Source of the DNA: Candidatus Omnitrophota bacterium
GTDB taxonomy: Bacteria > Ratteibacteria > UBA8468 > B48-G9 > DTJG01
DNA length: 64,000 bases
Reading direction: 5' to 3'
Assembly: GCA_023818965.1 (NCBI GenBank)
Contig: JAMWCD010000001.1
Location: 1-64,000 of the forward strand
A program made the position numbers and the translations under genes. The notes under the pieces are model-generated. The model was given only the letters and a program-made list of their open reading frames with translations. It was not told where the DNA came from and did not search any database. Position 1 is the stretch's first letter; each line of letters begins with the position of its first letter. Shown here piece after piece: positions 35,329 through 44,772 of the stretch.

Positions 35329-37863
35329 ATGGAAAATCTCCAGGGTTTAAGAGAGTCTGAGGTTCAAAATCTTCTAAAAAGATATGGTTATAATGAACTG
35401 CCTTCGCCTGACCGCAGAACAACTTTGAATATTCTGATAAGTATCTTTAAAGAACCAATGTTTTTACTTCTTGTTTCCTGCGGTGTGATTTATTTGATTG
35501 TTGGGAATATGACTGAGGCGCAGATGCTTCTTGGCTTTGTTTTTCTTGTTATGGGCATCACTTTTTACCAGGAAAGAAAGACAGAGAGAGCGCTTCAGTC
35601 ATTGAAAAATCTTTCAAGTCCCAGGGCACTTGTTATAAGAGATGGAATTGAGCGCAGGATTTCTGGAAGAGAGATCGTTCCTGGAGATATTGTCATTCTC
35701 AGTGAAGGAGATCGAGTGCCAGCAGATGGTTTGATTATTTCTTCCAGTAATCTTTATATTGATGAATCACTTATTACAGGGGAATCTGAGCCAGTGAGAA
35801 AAATTGCCTGTCAATCCAATTCAGAAATCTCCAGCGAAAAAGAAAATGTTTGTTTTGCTTATGCAGGCGGACTGGTGGTCAGGGGATACGGAGTTATGAG
35901 AGTGACATCAACCGGTCAAAAAACTGTGATGGGTAAAATCGGAAAATCCTTGCAGAGTATTGAAACCGAAGAGACATTGATTCAAAAGGAAATTAAAAAA
36001 CTTGTGAAGAGATTTTCAACAGTTGGCTTTTTCCTCTGTTTAATTGTTTTTCTTACATACCGGTTGTTTAATTACCACTGGATGGATGGAATTCTGGCAG
36101 GTTTAACACTCGCAATGGCAATTCTTCCTGAAGAATTTCCTGTAGTTGTTACAATATTTTTTGCTCTTGGAGCATGGAGATTATCAAAACATCATGTTTT
36201 GACAAGAAGAATTCCTGCTATTGAAACACTGGGAGCAACCACTGTGTTATGTGTGGATAAAACAGGGACCCTTACAACAAATCGAATGGAAGTAAGAGGG
36301 CTTTATTCAGAGGGGAAACTTTTAGTTTTTGATCCTGATAAAATTTCAGAATTACCAGAAACATTTCACAGATTGATTGAATTCGGTGTCCTTGCCAGTA
36401 TTGAAAGACCTTTTGACCCGATGGAAAGAGCATTTCAGGATTTTGCAAAAAAATATCTCATTAATACTGAACATATTCATCACAACTGGATTCTTGTAAG
36501 AGAGTATCCTCTTTCAGAAAATCTATCAGCAATGTCAAATGTCTGGAAATCACCGGATGGAAATAAATTCATCATTTCAGTGAAGGGTTCGCCAGAGGCG
36601 ATTTTCGATTTGTGTCATTTTTCATCTGCTGAATACAGTCAGCTTGAAGAAGCAGCAAGAATGATGGCTGAACAGGGTTTCAGAGTACTGGGTGTGGCAG
36701 AAGCAGAATTCAGCCAAAAAAATTCCCTTCCTGAAAAGCAGCATGATTTCAATTTTGTTTTTATTGGACTGATTGGATTGATGGACCCGCCAAGAGAAAC
36801 AGCAACCGGGGCACTACAATCATGTAAGGATGCAGGGATCAGGGTTGTGATGATTACGGGTGATTATCCTGGTACTGCAAGGGCAATTGCAAAGAAAACA
36901 GGATTATTATCATATGACAGAATTATTACAGGGCAAAATCTTGAACAGATGAGCAACGAGGAACTGGAAAAAAACTTAAAAAATGTTGATATTTTCGCCC
37001 GTATTATGCCTGAACAGAAACTGAGGATTGTGAATGCTTTTAAAAAAAATGGAGACATTGTCGCAATGACTGGAGATGGTGTTAATGATGCGCCTGCATT
37101 AAAATCAGCTCATATCGGTATTGCAATGGGAGAAAGAGGTACAGATGTTGCAAGGGAATCTGCGGATATAGTGCTTATGAATGATGATTTTTCATCCATT
37201 GTTGAGGCAATAAAAATTGGTAGAACCATTTACGATAATTTGAAGAAAGCCATGTCTTATATTATTTCAGTGCATATTCCTATCATCGGAATGTCTCTTT
37301 TTCCTGTGTTAATGGGGCTTCCGCTTGTGCTTGGACCGGTTCACATTGTTTTTCTTGAAATGGTGATAGACCCTGCATGTTCAACTGTTTTTGAGGCAGA
37401 ACCACCAGAACCAGATCTTATGAAAAGGCCTCCAAGAAAACTGGATGAGCAGGTCCTTGATAGAAAAACATTTTTATTTGCTCTAATTCAGGGAATAGTG
37501 GTGTTATGTGTTGTTCTTGCTGTTTTTATGATATCTCTTGCAAGCGGCCATAGCGAAGGCAGGTCAAGAGCCATTACATTTACATCCTTAATTGTTGCAA
37601 ACATTGGTCTTATATTTGTGAATCGCTCAATGTCAAGGTCTATTTTTTCAAAAACATTACTCAATAAACCACTCATTTTTGTCACTGCTGGTGCATTATT
37701 TTTTCTTTCAATCATCAATTTTAATCCATGGTTAAGGCAGATGTTCAAATTTGAAACAATTGATTTCCATGATACAGTGATGTGTGTTATTGCCGCAATC
37801 TGCAGTACATTGTGGTTTGAAGGAATTAAATATTTTATGAGGAAAAAACAGAAAGAGAAATAA
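35329..37863 (+). CDS. P-type cation-transporting ATPase
   Basis: This 844-residue P-type ATPase has actuator TGES (150-153), phosphorylation site DKTGTLT (Asp310), KGSPEAI in the nucleotide domain and hinge GDGVNDAP, with about ten membrane helices. It resembles P2-type calcium or SERCA-like pumps, but the ion-site sequences deviate. M4 reads ILPEEFP instead of PEGLP, and M6 reads EMVIDPACST instead of NLVTDGLPA. The ion is therefore uncertain. No metal regulator lies beside it. The start has no clear ribosome site. Confidence 0.9.
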   Translation: MENLQGLRESEVQNLLKRYGYNELPSPDRRTTLNILISIFKEPMFLLLVSCGVIYLIVGNMTEAQMLLGFVFLVMGITFYQERKTERALQSLKNLSSPRALVIRDGIERRISGREIVPGDIVILSEGDRVPADGLIISSSNLYIDESLITGESEPVRKIACQSNSEISSEKENVCFAYAGGLVVRGYGVMRVTSTGQKTVMGKIGKSLQSIETEETLIQKEIKKLVKRFSTVGFFLCLIVFLTYRLFNYHWMDGILAGLTLAMAILPEEFPVVVTIFFALGAWRLSKHHVLTRRIPAIETLGATTVLCVDKTGTLTTNRMEVRGLYSEGKLLVFDPDKISELPETFHRLIEFGVLASIERPFDPMERAFQDFAKKYLINTEHIHHNWILVREYPLSENLSAMSNVWKSPDGNKFIISVKGSPEAIFDLCHFSSAEYSQLEEAARMMAEQGFRVLGVAEAEFSQKNSLPEKQHDFNFVFIGLIGLMDPPRETATGALQSCKDAGIRVVMITGDYPGTARAIAKKTGLLSYDRIITGQNLEQMSNEELEKNLKNVDIFARIMPEQKLRIVNAFKKNGDIVAMTGDGVNDAPALKSAHIGIAMGERGTDVARESADIVLMNDDFSSIVEAIKIGRTIYDNLKKAMSYIISVHIPIIGMSLFPVLMGLPLVLGPVHIVFLEMVIDPACSTVFEAEPPEPDLMKRPPRKLDEQVLDRKTFLFALIQGIVVLCVVLAVFMISLASGHSEGRSRAITFTSLIVANIGLIFVNRSMSRSIFSKTLLNKPLIFVTAGALFFLSIINFNPWLRQMFKFETIDFHDTVMCVIAAICSTLWFEGIKYFMRKKQKEK

Positions 37864-37926
37864 AATTTCCTTTCCGTATAGGAAACTTTGTCATATTTGA
37901 GATTTTCATAATAATCCGTTTTTTCA

Positions 37927-37954
37927 TTGACAATTTTTGAAATAATATTACAAT
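37927..37954 (+). promoter_or_regulatory. Promoter of the RpiR/RLP operon
   Basis: TTGACA (37927-37932) and TACAAT (37949-37954) are separated by 16 bp, about 42 bp upstream of the regulator's GTG start. Nothing else lies in the 133-bp gap except a short TTTCC/GGAAA inverted repeat at about 37866-37882. Confidence 0.65.
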
Positions 37955-37996
37955 AATCGTAGAAAACATTTGAAATAAAATAACATAGGGGTTGAT

Positions 37997-38836
37997 GTGA
38001 ATATCTATGAGAAAATCAAAATTCTCGAGCCCTCATTTACGTCTTCGGAAAAAAAGGTTGCAGATTTTCTGTGTTTCAATAAAAAAGATACACCGTTTTT
38101 AACAATCTACAATGTGGCAAAAAGTACAGGTGTTAGTACTGCAACTGTGACTCGTTTTGCAAAAAAAATGGGTTGCAGAAATTTTTCAGAATTGAAAATA
38201 TTTTTTGCAAAACAATCATCAGGCTCACTCCACGAAATTTTTAGTGCAATAGAACCAAAAGATACTGATGAAGAGATAGTGAAAAAGGTTTTTCATGGGA
38301 ATAAAAAGAGTCTGGAAGATACTCTGCACATTACAGACATATCAAAACTTACTACCCTTGCAAGAAAAATAGTTACTGCAAAACGGTTGATCTGCATAGG
38401 AATAGGAGGTTCAGGAAATGTAGCACAGGATGCAGCATTGAGATTTTCACATCTTGATTTACAGTCTGAGGCATATACTGACTATTATCATATTTTGATT
38501 CAGATGTTACGGGCAGATGTAAATACTGTTGTAATTGGGATTTCGCATTCCGGGCGTTCCACAATTACTGTTGAGGGATTGAAAATGGCAAGGGAACAAA
38601 ATGCTACCACTGTGGGAATTTCAAATTACTATAATTCCCCTCTTGCCAGGGTTTCAGATTATTTCTTTTGTACATCTTTTCCTGAAACAGGTGTCAAGGT
38701 TGCTGCCCTATCGTCACGGATCGCCCAGTTGTGTTTGATCGATGCAATTTATCTTCTTGTTGCAAAGTATAAAAAGAAATTGTGGGATGTCAGTAAATTG
38801 AATGATCTTACAAATAAACTACTTCGCAAAAAATGA
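37997..38836 (+). CDS. RpiR/MurR-family transcriptional regulator
   Basis: This 279-residue sugar-phosphate sensor has an N-terminal HTH_6 domain (FTSSEKKVADFL, then STGVSTATVTRFAKKMGC as recognition region) and a C-terminal SIS domain (ICIGIGGSGNVAQDAALRF; VVIGISHSGRSTITVEGLKMA) that binds a phosphorylated sugar. The GTG start follows AGGGGTTGAT. It is first in the operon and overlaps the kinase gene by ATGA, so it most likely senses a sugar phosphate of this pathway. Confidence 0.93.
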   Translation: MNIYEKIKILEPSFTSSEKKVADFLCFNKKDTPFLTIYNVAKSTGVSTATVTRFAKKMGCRNFSELKIFFAKQSSGSLHEIFSAIEPKDTDEEIVKKVFHGNKKSLEDTLHITDISKLTTLARKIVTAKRLICIGIGGSGNVAQDAALRFSHLDLQSEAYTDYYHILIQMLRADVNTVVIGISHSGRSTITVEGLKMAREQNATTVGISNYYNSPLARVSDYFFCTSFPETGVKVAALSSRIAQLCLIDAIYLLVAKYKKKLWDVSKLNDLTNKLLRKK

Positions 38837-40305
38837 AAAAAGAAAAGAAATATCTTGCAATAGACATTGGTGCTTCTAATGGAAAAGCTGTTTGTGGTGT
38901 ACTGAGAAATGGGAAATTTGAACTTAATGAGGTATACAGATTTCCTAATGAGCCTGTTTACATCAATAATAGTTTGAGGTGGAATATCGTTTCATTGTGG
39001 AAAGAAGTGCAGAATTGCATTTCTGCATGCAGGGCTGAAGGATTTGACGATATATCAAGCATTGGTATTGACACATGGGGAGTTGATTTTGTTCTACTGG
39101 ATAAAAACAGACAAATATTACAGATTCCTTATCATTACAGGGATAATCTTACAAAAGGGGTTGAAAAGATAATTTCAAAAAAGATAAACGAGGAAAAACT
39201 TTATACAATTACAGGATTGTTTATAAACAAGGTTACCAGTTTATCTCAAATGGTTAGTTTGAAAGAGAAATCAAAATGGATTCTTGATATCGCTGATGTA
39301 TTTTTGATGATGCCTGACTTTTTCAGATACTTACTTTCTGGTAACATCGGCTGTGAACTTACAGTCGCAAGCTCTTCTCAACTTCTTGATATTAGAGAGA
39401 AAAAATGGAGCGAAAAGGTTTTTGATACTTTTAACCTTCCTATAAGAATTATGCCAGAAATCATTCAACCCGGAACAATCTGTGGAAAGATGTACAAGCA
39501 GTTTTCTGATGAATATTCTTTAAAGGACGTAAATATTGTAGCAACTGCTGGCCATGATACTGCGTCAGCAGCCGCCGCAGTGCCTTTTGTTTCTGAAGAT
39601 ACATTGTTTATAAGTTCAGGCACATGGATTGTTTTCGGACTGATCTCAAATTCTGTTAAAACGGATGAAGAAACTTATAAATCTGGATTTATTAACGAAG
39701 CAGGATTTAATTCTGTGTTAATTGTCAGAAATCTGGCAGGTCTTTATTTGTTTGAAAATTTTTACAGGCAGTTGCTCGAGAAGAATAAGAAACTTACATA
39801 CAGGGATATAATTTCTTCTGCTGCATCTACTAAGGGTTTTAAATTTTTTATCAACCCAAATGACAGTATTTTTTTCTTGACTGAAAATGTTGAATCAGCC
39901 GTTAGGGAATACTGTTTGAAAACCGAACAGAAATATTCCGAAAATCCTGCTGATATATTTCGCACGATCCTTGAAGGGATTGCGATCAGTTTTATAAAGC
40001 CCAAAGAAGACCTTGAAAGATATATGAAAAAGGCATTCAACAAAATTTGTATGGTGGGAGGGGGTGTGAGAAATAACCTTTTGAGTCAGATGATTGCCGA
40101 TGCAACAGGACTTGACGTTATTACAGGTCATGCTGAAGCAACATCGCTCGGTAATCTTTGTATCCAGGCTTTCGCGGATGGAGAAATCAAGGACATTTCA
40201 AAAATTAGAGATATTGCAGCAAACTCATGTAAAATGCGTGTTTTTCATCCAGGAAATACAGAAAAATGGCTTAAACATTTTGAAAAATTCAGAAATTTGT
40301 TATAA
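38833..40305 (+). CDS. FGGY-family sugar kinase (rhamnulokinase-like)
   Basis: This 490-residue carbohydrate kinase has the phosphate-1 loop AIDIGASNGKAV, catalytic-base region IGIDTWGVDFVLL, YRDN, TAGHDTASAAAAVP, ISSGTWIVFG and C-terminal GGGVRNNLLSQMIADATG. The closest recognisable subgroup is RhaB/L-rhamnulokinase-like. No rhamnose isomerase (RhaA) or rhamnulose-phosphate aldolase is beside it, so the substrate may differ. It provides the phosphorylated sugar or ketose acted on by the RuBisCO-like protein or TIM barrel encoded next; this is inferred from operon order. Confidence 0.9.
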   Translation: MKKEKKYLAIDIGASNGKAVCGVLRNGKFELNEVYRFPNEPVYINNSLRWNIVSLWKEVQNCISACRAEGFDDISSIGIDTWGVDFVLLDKNRQILQIPYHYRDNLTKGVEKIISKKINEEKLYTITGLFINKVTSLSQMVSLKEKSKWILDIADVFLMMPDFFRYLLSGNIGCELTVASSSQLLDIREKKWSEKVFDTFNLPIRIMPEIIQPGTICGKMYKQFSDEYSLKDVNIVATAGHDTASAAAAVPFVSEDTLFISSGTWIVFGLISNSVKTDEETYKSGFINEAGFNSVLIVRNLAGLYLFENFYRQLLEKNKKLTYRDIISSAASTKGFKFFINPNDSIFFLTENVESAVREYCLKTEQKYSENPADIFRTILEGIAISFIKPKEDLERYMKKAFNKICMVGGGVRNNLLSQMIADATGLDVITGHAEATSLGNLCIQAFADGEIKDISKIRDIAANSCKMRVFHPGNTEKWLKHFEKFRNLL

Positions 40306-40324
40306 CTTCAAAGGAGGAATTTTG

Positions 40325-41665
40325 ATGGAAAGATATCATTTGCCTGAGATTTTTCTAAATACGCTTGATGGAATTGATTTGAAGACGCATATAGTCGCAA
40401 CATACTATTTGAAGGATCGGCTTGAAGGGGTGGAATTTATTGACCATTTCGAACTTCTTCAAGCCATTGCGCTTGAGGGTTCGACAGGAACATGGGAAAA
40501 AGTTGAAGAGGATACTCTGCAGGTCAGACAAAAACTTTCAGGAAAACTTGTGGGTTACTATGAAATACCCACAGAAGATAAATATACCAGAGAAGCAGTG
40601 GTCCAGTTTGCTTTTCCAATATACGCATGGACAGACAACTTACCGATGATGTTACTTTCAATCGCAGGAAATTGTTTTGCCTATTCCCAGAATCTTAGAC
40701 TTCTTGATATATTTTTACCATCGGAAATTCTTGATAAATTTTGTGGTCCGAAATTTGGTGTTGAAGGAATAAGAAAGATTACTGGTGTAGCTGAAAGACC
40801 GTTTTCACTTCATATCATAAAGCCGAAAATGGGAATGACTCCGAAACAGGTTGCCAATCAGGTTTATCAGACAGCCCTTGGTGGAGTTGATATGGCAAAG
40901 GATGACGAAATGACATCCGATGTCTACAACAATACATACCTTGATAGGTTGGATGCTGTGCTTGAGAAACTCTATAAAGCAGAGAAGCAGACAGGAAAAA
41001 AGGTAATATATTTTTTGAGTATTACGCACGAACCGGATAAAATTGTTGAACGGGCGCGCAAGGCTGTAAAAAACGGTGCAAATGGACTTCTGATAACATA
41101 TTCAGCAGGATTGCCTGTTTTAAGGCAGATTGCTTCTGATCCGAAAATTAATGTACCGATTCTCTGGCATGCTTCGCATATGATAGCTGCGCAACCCAGA
41201 ATTTCATGGCCTGTGTTTGCGAAACTTGCACGGGTCTGTGGTGCTGATTTGATGCTGACTCCAACGTACTGGTCATCGATACCGATGGTAAGTATGGAAG
41301 AAGGCCTTCGCACGGCTCATGTGAAACTTGCTCCACTTGGTAAGATCAAACAAACATTCCCAATGCCGTGTGCCGGGGTCTACCCGGGACTGGCGCCGGT
41401 TATTATAGGAGAATATGGAACTGACATCGTCATACCTGCTGGAGGTGGAATGCTTGGGCATCCTGACGGCTACACTGCTGGTGCGGCTGCATGGCAGCAA
41501 GCAATATCAGCGGTAATGGAAGGGGTCCATATTGTTGAATATGCAAAAAGGCCAGAAAATCGTGCTTTGAGAAGAGCAATCGAAAAATGGGGATACATTG
41601 AAAGACCAAAAACACCATGGTTGAGGGTTGCACCTCAATTTCATCCAAAAAGGATGGAAATATAA
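40325..41665 (+). CDS. RuBisCO-like protein (form IV type)
   Basis: This 446-residue RuBisCO large-subunit homologue keeps EGSTGTW (Glu51), Asn116 in AGNCFA, KPKMG (Lys166, Lys168), the carbamylation/metal motif GGVDMAKDDE (Lys192, Asp194, Glu195), His282 and the phosphate-site GGGMLGHPDG. It lacks the Arg that follows the His of HRAMHA (Ala283 here) and the loop-6 Lys of GKLEG, so CO2 fixation is not expected. RLPs with an intact KDDE do metal-dependent enolisation, isomerisation or decarboxylation of sugar-acid phosphates. The ATG at 40325 follows AAGGAGG; a longer frame from 40094 overlaps the kinase and is spurious. Confidence 0.93.
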   Translation: MERYHLPEIFLNTLDGIDLKTHIVATYYLKDRLEGVEFIDHFELLQAIALEGSTGTWEKVEEDTLQVRQKLSGKLVGYYEIPTEDKYTREAVVQFAFPIYAWTDNLPMMLLSIAGNCFAYSQNLRLLDIFLPSEILDKFCGPKFGVEGIRKITGVAERPFSLHIIKPKMGMTPKQVANQVYQTALGGVDMAKDDEMTSDVYNNTYLDRLDAVLEKLYKAEKQTGKKVIYFLSITHEPDKIVERARKAVKNGANGLLITYSAGLPVLRQIASDPKINVPILWHASHMIAAQPRISWPVFAKLARVCGADLMLTPTYWSSIPMVSMEEGLRTAHVKLAPLGKIKQTFPMPCAGVYPGLAPVIIGEYGTDIVIPAGGGMLGHPDGYTAGAAAWQQAISAVMEGVHIVEYAKRPENRALRRAIEKWGYIERPKTPWLRVAPQFHPKRMEI

Positions 41666-41696
41666 AAAATCCTTTACCATCACTAAAGGAGGAGCA

Positions 41697-42674
41697 ATGT
41701 ATAAAAATTATAAACTCGGTGCATGTCTACCAACTTTTGGTTCATGTGCTGATAGATTTTGTCTTTCTGGTTATGGAAAAGGTGGAAAAACAATGGAAGA
41801 AATGGTTGAACTCGCGAAAAAGGTCGAAGGTCTTGATGGACTTGAACTTGTTAGTAACTGGCATATAAATGACAGGAATATCAGATATGTTGAAAAACTT
41901 TTCAAGGACAATGGTTTTGAAATATGTATGGTTGTACCTGATTTGTGGACACGTGCAGAATGGGGTAGTGGTAGTATAGCATCATCTGATAAAGAAACAA
42001 GAAAAAAGGCGATTGAAGAGATTAAAAAAAGTATTGATTGGGCAGCAGAGATTGGCTGTAAGTATGTTGATGTATGGCCTGGTCAGGATGGTTACGATTA
42101 TCCGTTTCAAGCAGATTACCCTGAAGCATGGAAAAGAATGAGGGAAGCCATTGCGGAATGTGCCAGTTATAATAAAAATGTGAAAGTTCTTGTTGAATAC
42201 AAGATGAAAGAACCAAGAACTCACTGTTTTATCAGCAATGCTGGAAAGGCTGTGTTGCTGATTCAGGGAATAGAGAATACAGGATGTCTTCTTGACGTGG
42301 GACACAGTCTTGCAGCAGGAGAGAATATGGCAGAGGCAGTTTGTCTTCTTTCCCAAAACGGAGTGCTATCATACATTCATCTGAATGATAATTACGGGTT
42401 ATGGGATGATGATCTCCTTGTTTCATCTGTCCATATTGTTGAATATCTTGAATTCATTTACTGGTTAAAAGAATCTGGATATAATGGATGGTTAACACTT
42501 GATATTTTTCCTTATAGAGAAGAAAAGGTTTCTGCAGCAAGAAATTCTTTTGAATGGATAAGGTTCTTGTTTGAGAAGATTGAGAAAACAGGTATGTCAG
42601 AAATTAGAAATGTTATTGAAAAAGCAGATGGAAACGAAGTTTCATCTCTTGTTAGAAAGATTTTATCGTGTTAA
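41697..42674 (+). CDS. Xylose-isomerase-like TIM-barrel protein (AP_endonuc_2 family)
   Basis: This 325-residue sugar isomerase/epimerase-type barrel has likely metal ligands Glu in VLVEYKMKEPR, Asp/His in LLDVGHSLAAGEN, His in YIHLNDN and Asp in LTLDIFPYREE. Members are ketose isomerases, epimerases, dehydratases or decarboxylases. The ATG at 41697 has AAAGGAGG upstream; the longer frame from 41628 runs into the RLP gene. Immediately downstream of the RLP, it probably acts on the adjoining intermediate. Neighbouring TIM-barrel and RLP genes are also seen in apionate-type catabolism, a layout analogy only. Confidence 0.88.
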   Translation: MYKNYKLGACLPTFGSCADRFCLSGYGKGGKTMEEMVELAKKVEGLDGLELVSNWHINDRNIRYVEKLFKDNGFEICMVVPDLWTRAEWGSGSIASSDKETRKKAIEEIKKSIDWAAEIGCKYVDVWPGQDGYDYPFQADYPEAWKRMREAIAECASYNKNVKVLVEYKMKEPRTHCFISNAGKAVLLIQGIENTGCLLDVGHSLAAGENMAEAVCLLSQNGVLSYIHLNDNYGLWDDDLLVSSVHIVEYLEFIYWLKESGYNGWLTLDIFPYREEKVSAARNSFEWIRFLFEKIEKTGMSEIRNVIEKADGNEVSSLVRKILSC

Positions 42675-42703
42675 TAATTTTTTGATTTTACAGAGGTGTT
42701 CTC

Positions 42704-43795
42704 ATGGCGATTCAAATCAAAGTTCCTGACGTCGGAACAACAGTTGAAGAGGTAACCCTTATTAAGTGGAGAAAAAATCAGGGAGATTTTATTAAGAAAG
42801 GAGAGATTATTGCTGAAATTGAAACCGACAAGGCAGTTGTAGAACTTGAGTCAATTGCCGAAGGAAAAATTTTGAAAATTCTTTGTAAAGAAGGGGATGT
42901 GATTAAAAAGGGTGAAACTATTGCCTATGTTGGCGACGAGGGTGAAGTAATTGAAATTCCAGAAAAAATTCAACCCAAAATTTCACCAGCCCTGAAAGCG
43001 CTTGCTGATAAACTTGGTGTGGATTTATCAAAGGTTAAGGGCTCCGGTCCTGATGGTACTATCACAAGAAAGGATATTTTAGAGGCCAGGGGAAAGTTAG
43101 CAGACAAACAAGGAATGATGGAAGAGACAGTCATTATGCCTGATTACCAGAAATCAGTGATGAAAACAGTTATTGCAAGCCATAGAGAAATTCCTCCAGT
43201 ACATTTTACTTCTTTCATTGACATGGAAAAGGTGCTTGAATTTCGAGAAAAAATATTAAGACAGGAGAAAATAAAGATTATATTTGATGCATTTTTTATT
43301 TTTGCGTGTAGCAGAGCGATAAAAGTTTTTCCTGAAATGCAGCATTACATTCTTGAAGGGACATTAAGGAAGAGAGACCAAATTTCTATTGCTTTTGCTG
43401 TATCTTCTGACAGAAAACTTTATCTTCCTGTTATAAGAGATTGTGATCGCAAGTCCATAATGGAAATCGCATTACAGACAAATGACATTATAAACAGGAT
43501 TAATGAAGGAAAGCTTCTGGGAGATGACGTAACCAGTGGTTGCTTTCTTGTTAGCAATCTCGGGATGTATCCTGTTGAATTTTTTGATGCGATGATTTAC
43601 CCTGGACATTCAGGTGCGCTTGCGATTGGTTCAATATCAAAAAAGCCTGTTGTGATTGGCGATAGTATTGTAATAAAGAATATTTGTAATATCACGCTTT
43701 CATGTGACCACAGGATAATCAATGGTTCCGTTGCTGTAAGTTTCCTGAAAAATGTCAAAGATATTATTGAAAACGGACTTTTTATGGAGGAGTGA
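42704..43795 (+). CDS. Dihydrolipoamide acyltransferase (E2) of a 2-oxoacid/acetoin dehydrogenase
   Basis: This 363-residue E2 has one N-terminal lipoyl domain with lipoyl Lys43 in ETDKAVVELES, a peripheral-subunit-binding domain (SPALKALADKLGVDLSKVKG) near residues 95-130 and a catalytic domain. The C-terminal active-site motif reads SCDHRIINGS, with Asn where HxxxDG has Asp. It transfers the acyl group from E1 to CoA. It lies 29 bp after the TIM-barrel gene and directly before E1-alpha. No E3 gene is present, so a housekeeping dihydrolipoamide dehydrogenase must serve. Confidence 0.92.
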   Translation: MAIQIKVPDVGTTVEEVTLIKWRKNQGDFIKKGEIIAEIETDKAVVELESIAEGKILKILCKEGDVIKKGETIAYVGDEGEVIEIPEKIQPKISPALKALADKLGVDLSKVKGSGPDGTITRKDILEARGKLADKQGMMEETVIMPDYQKSVMKTVIASHREIPPVHFTSFIDMEKVLEFREKILRQEKIKIIFDAFFIFACSRAIKVFPEMQHYILEGTLRKRDQISIAFAVSSDRKLYLPVIRDCDRKSIMEIALQTNDIINRINEGKLLGDDVTSGCFLVSNLGMYPVEFFDAMIYPGHSGALAIGSISKKPVVIGDSIVIKNICNITLSCDHRIINGSVAVSFLKNVKDIIENGLFMEE

Positions 43796-44761
43796 ATGAA
43801 AGAAAATTACTATAGTACGGAACAGTTGCTTATGTTTTACAGAAAAATGGTTTTGATCAGAGAATTCGAAGAACGTGTAAAATTTTTGTTTCTGGAAGGT
43901 ACCATGCCAGGAACAATACATCAGTATCAGGGGCAGGAAGCGTGCGCAGTTGGTGTTTGTTCTGCCTTGAAAAAAGGAGATATTATTACAACTACTCACA
44001 GGCCTCACGGACATTGTATTGCAATGGGTATGGACATTAAATCAATGATGGCTGAATTATTTGGTAAGGTGACTGGTTGTTGCAGGGGGAAAGGTGGTTC
44101 TATGCACATGGGAGACATTGAGAAAGGTGTTGTGCCTGGCATTGCTATAGTTGGAGGAGGGATTCCCATCGCCACAGGCATAGGATTTGGTTTCAAAATG
44201 AAAAATATGCCGAATGTTGCTGTTTGCTTTATGGGTGATGGTGCAACAAATGAAGGCACCTTTCATGAATCTTTAAATATGGCTTCTGTCTGGAATTTAC
44301 CGGTTATTTATGTTGTTGAAAATAACCTCTATGGTGCGTCAACTCATGTTTCTCTTGTAATGAAGGTTGAAAAAATTTCAGAAAGAGCATCTGCCTATAG
44401 AATTCCGGGGATTACAATTGATGGAAACGATGTTATCAAAGTTTATGAAACCGCCATGGAAGCAGTTGAGAAGGCTCGTTCGGGAGGTGGTCCCACGCTT
44501 ATTGAACTTTTGACCTACAGGATTACAGGCCATTCAAGAAGAGACCCTGCAGCATACCAGCCTCCTGAGGAAAAGAAAAAAGCTCTTGAGAATGAACCAA
44601 TAAAAAAATTTACTTCTTTTCTCCTTTCAAGAGGTGTCAGCAAGGAAATAATTGAAAGCATCAGAGAAGAAGTAAAAATTGAAATTGAAGAGGCGGTAAA
44701 ATATGCGATGGAATCTGAATATCCATTACCAGAAGATACCCTCAATGATTTATTTGCTTGA
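43796..44761 (+). CDS. Thiamine-diphosphate dehydrogenase E1 component, alpha subunit (AcoA/PdhA-like)
   Basis: This 321-residue E1-alpha has the ThDP motif GDGATNEGTFHESLN with ENN as its end, the GQEACAVG segment, RPHGHCIAMG, GGSMHM and the phosphorylation-loop-like TYRITGHSRRDP. It is closest in feel to acetoin dehydrogenase E1-alpha (IVGGGIPIATG), but pyruvate-type E1 shares these. The start follows GGAGGAG immediately after the E2 stop. It cleaves a 2-oxoacid or acetoin-like product made by the upstream enzymes; the true substrate is unknown. Confidence 0.92.
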   Translation: MKENYYSTEQLLMFYRKMVLIREFEERVKFLFLEGTMPGTIHQYQGQEACAVGVCSALKKGDIITTTHRPHGHCIAMGMDIKSMMAELFGKVTGCCRGKGGSMHMGDIEKGVVPGIAIVGGGIPIATGIGFGFKMKNMPNVAVCFMGDGATNEGTFHESLNMASVWNLPVIYVVENNLYGASTHVSLVMKVEKISERASAYRIPGITIDGNDVIKVYETAMEAVEKARSGGGPTLIELLTYRITGHSRRDPAAYQPPEEKKKALENEPIKKFTSFLLSRGVSKEIIESIREEVKIEIEEAVKYAMESEYPLPEDTLNDLFA

Positions 44762-44772
44762 AAAGGAGAAAA

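Noticed and set aside
38833..40305. Definite L-rhamnulokinase
   Set aside because: No rhamnose isomerase or rhamnulose-1-phosphate aldolase is nearby, so only the FGGY family is claimed.
40325..41665. True carbon-fixing RuBisCO large subunit
   Set aside because: The loop-6 Lys and the Arg after the active-site His are missing and there is no phosphoribulokinase; a form IV-type RLP fits better.
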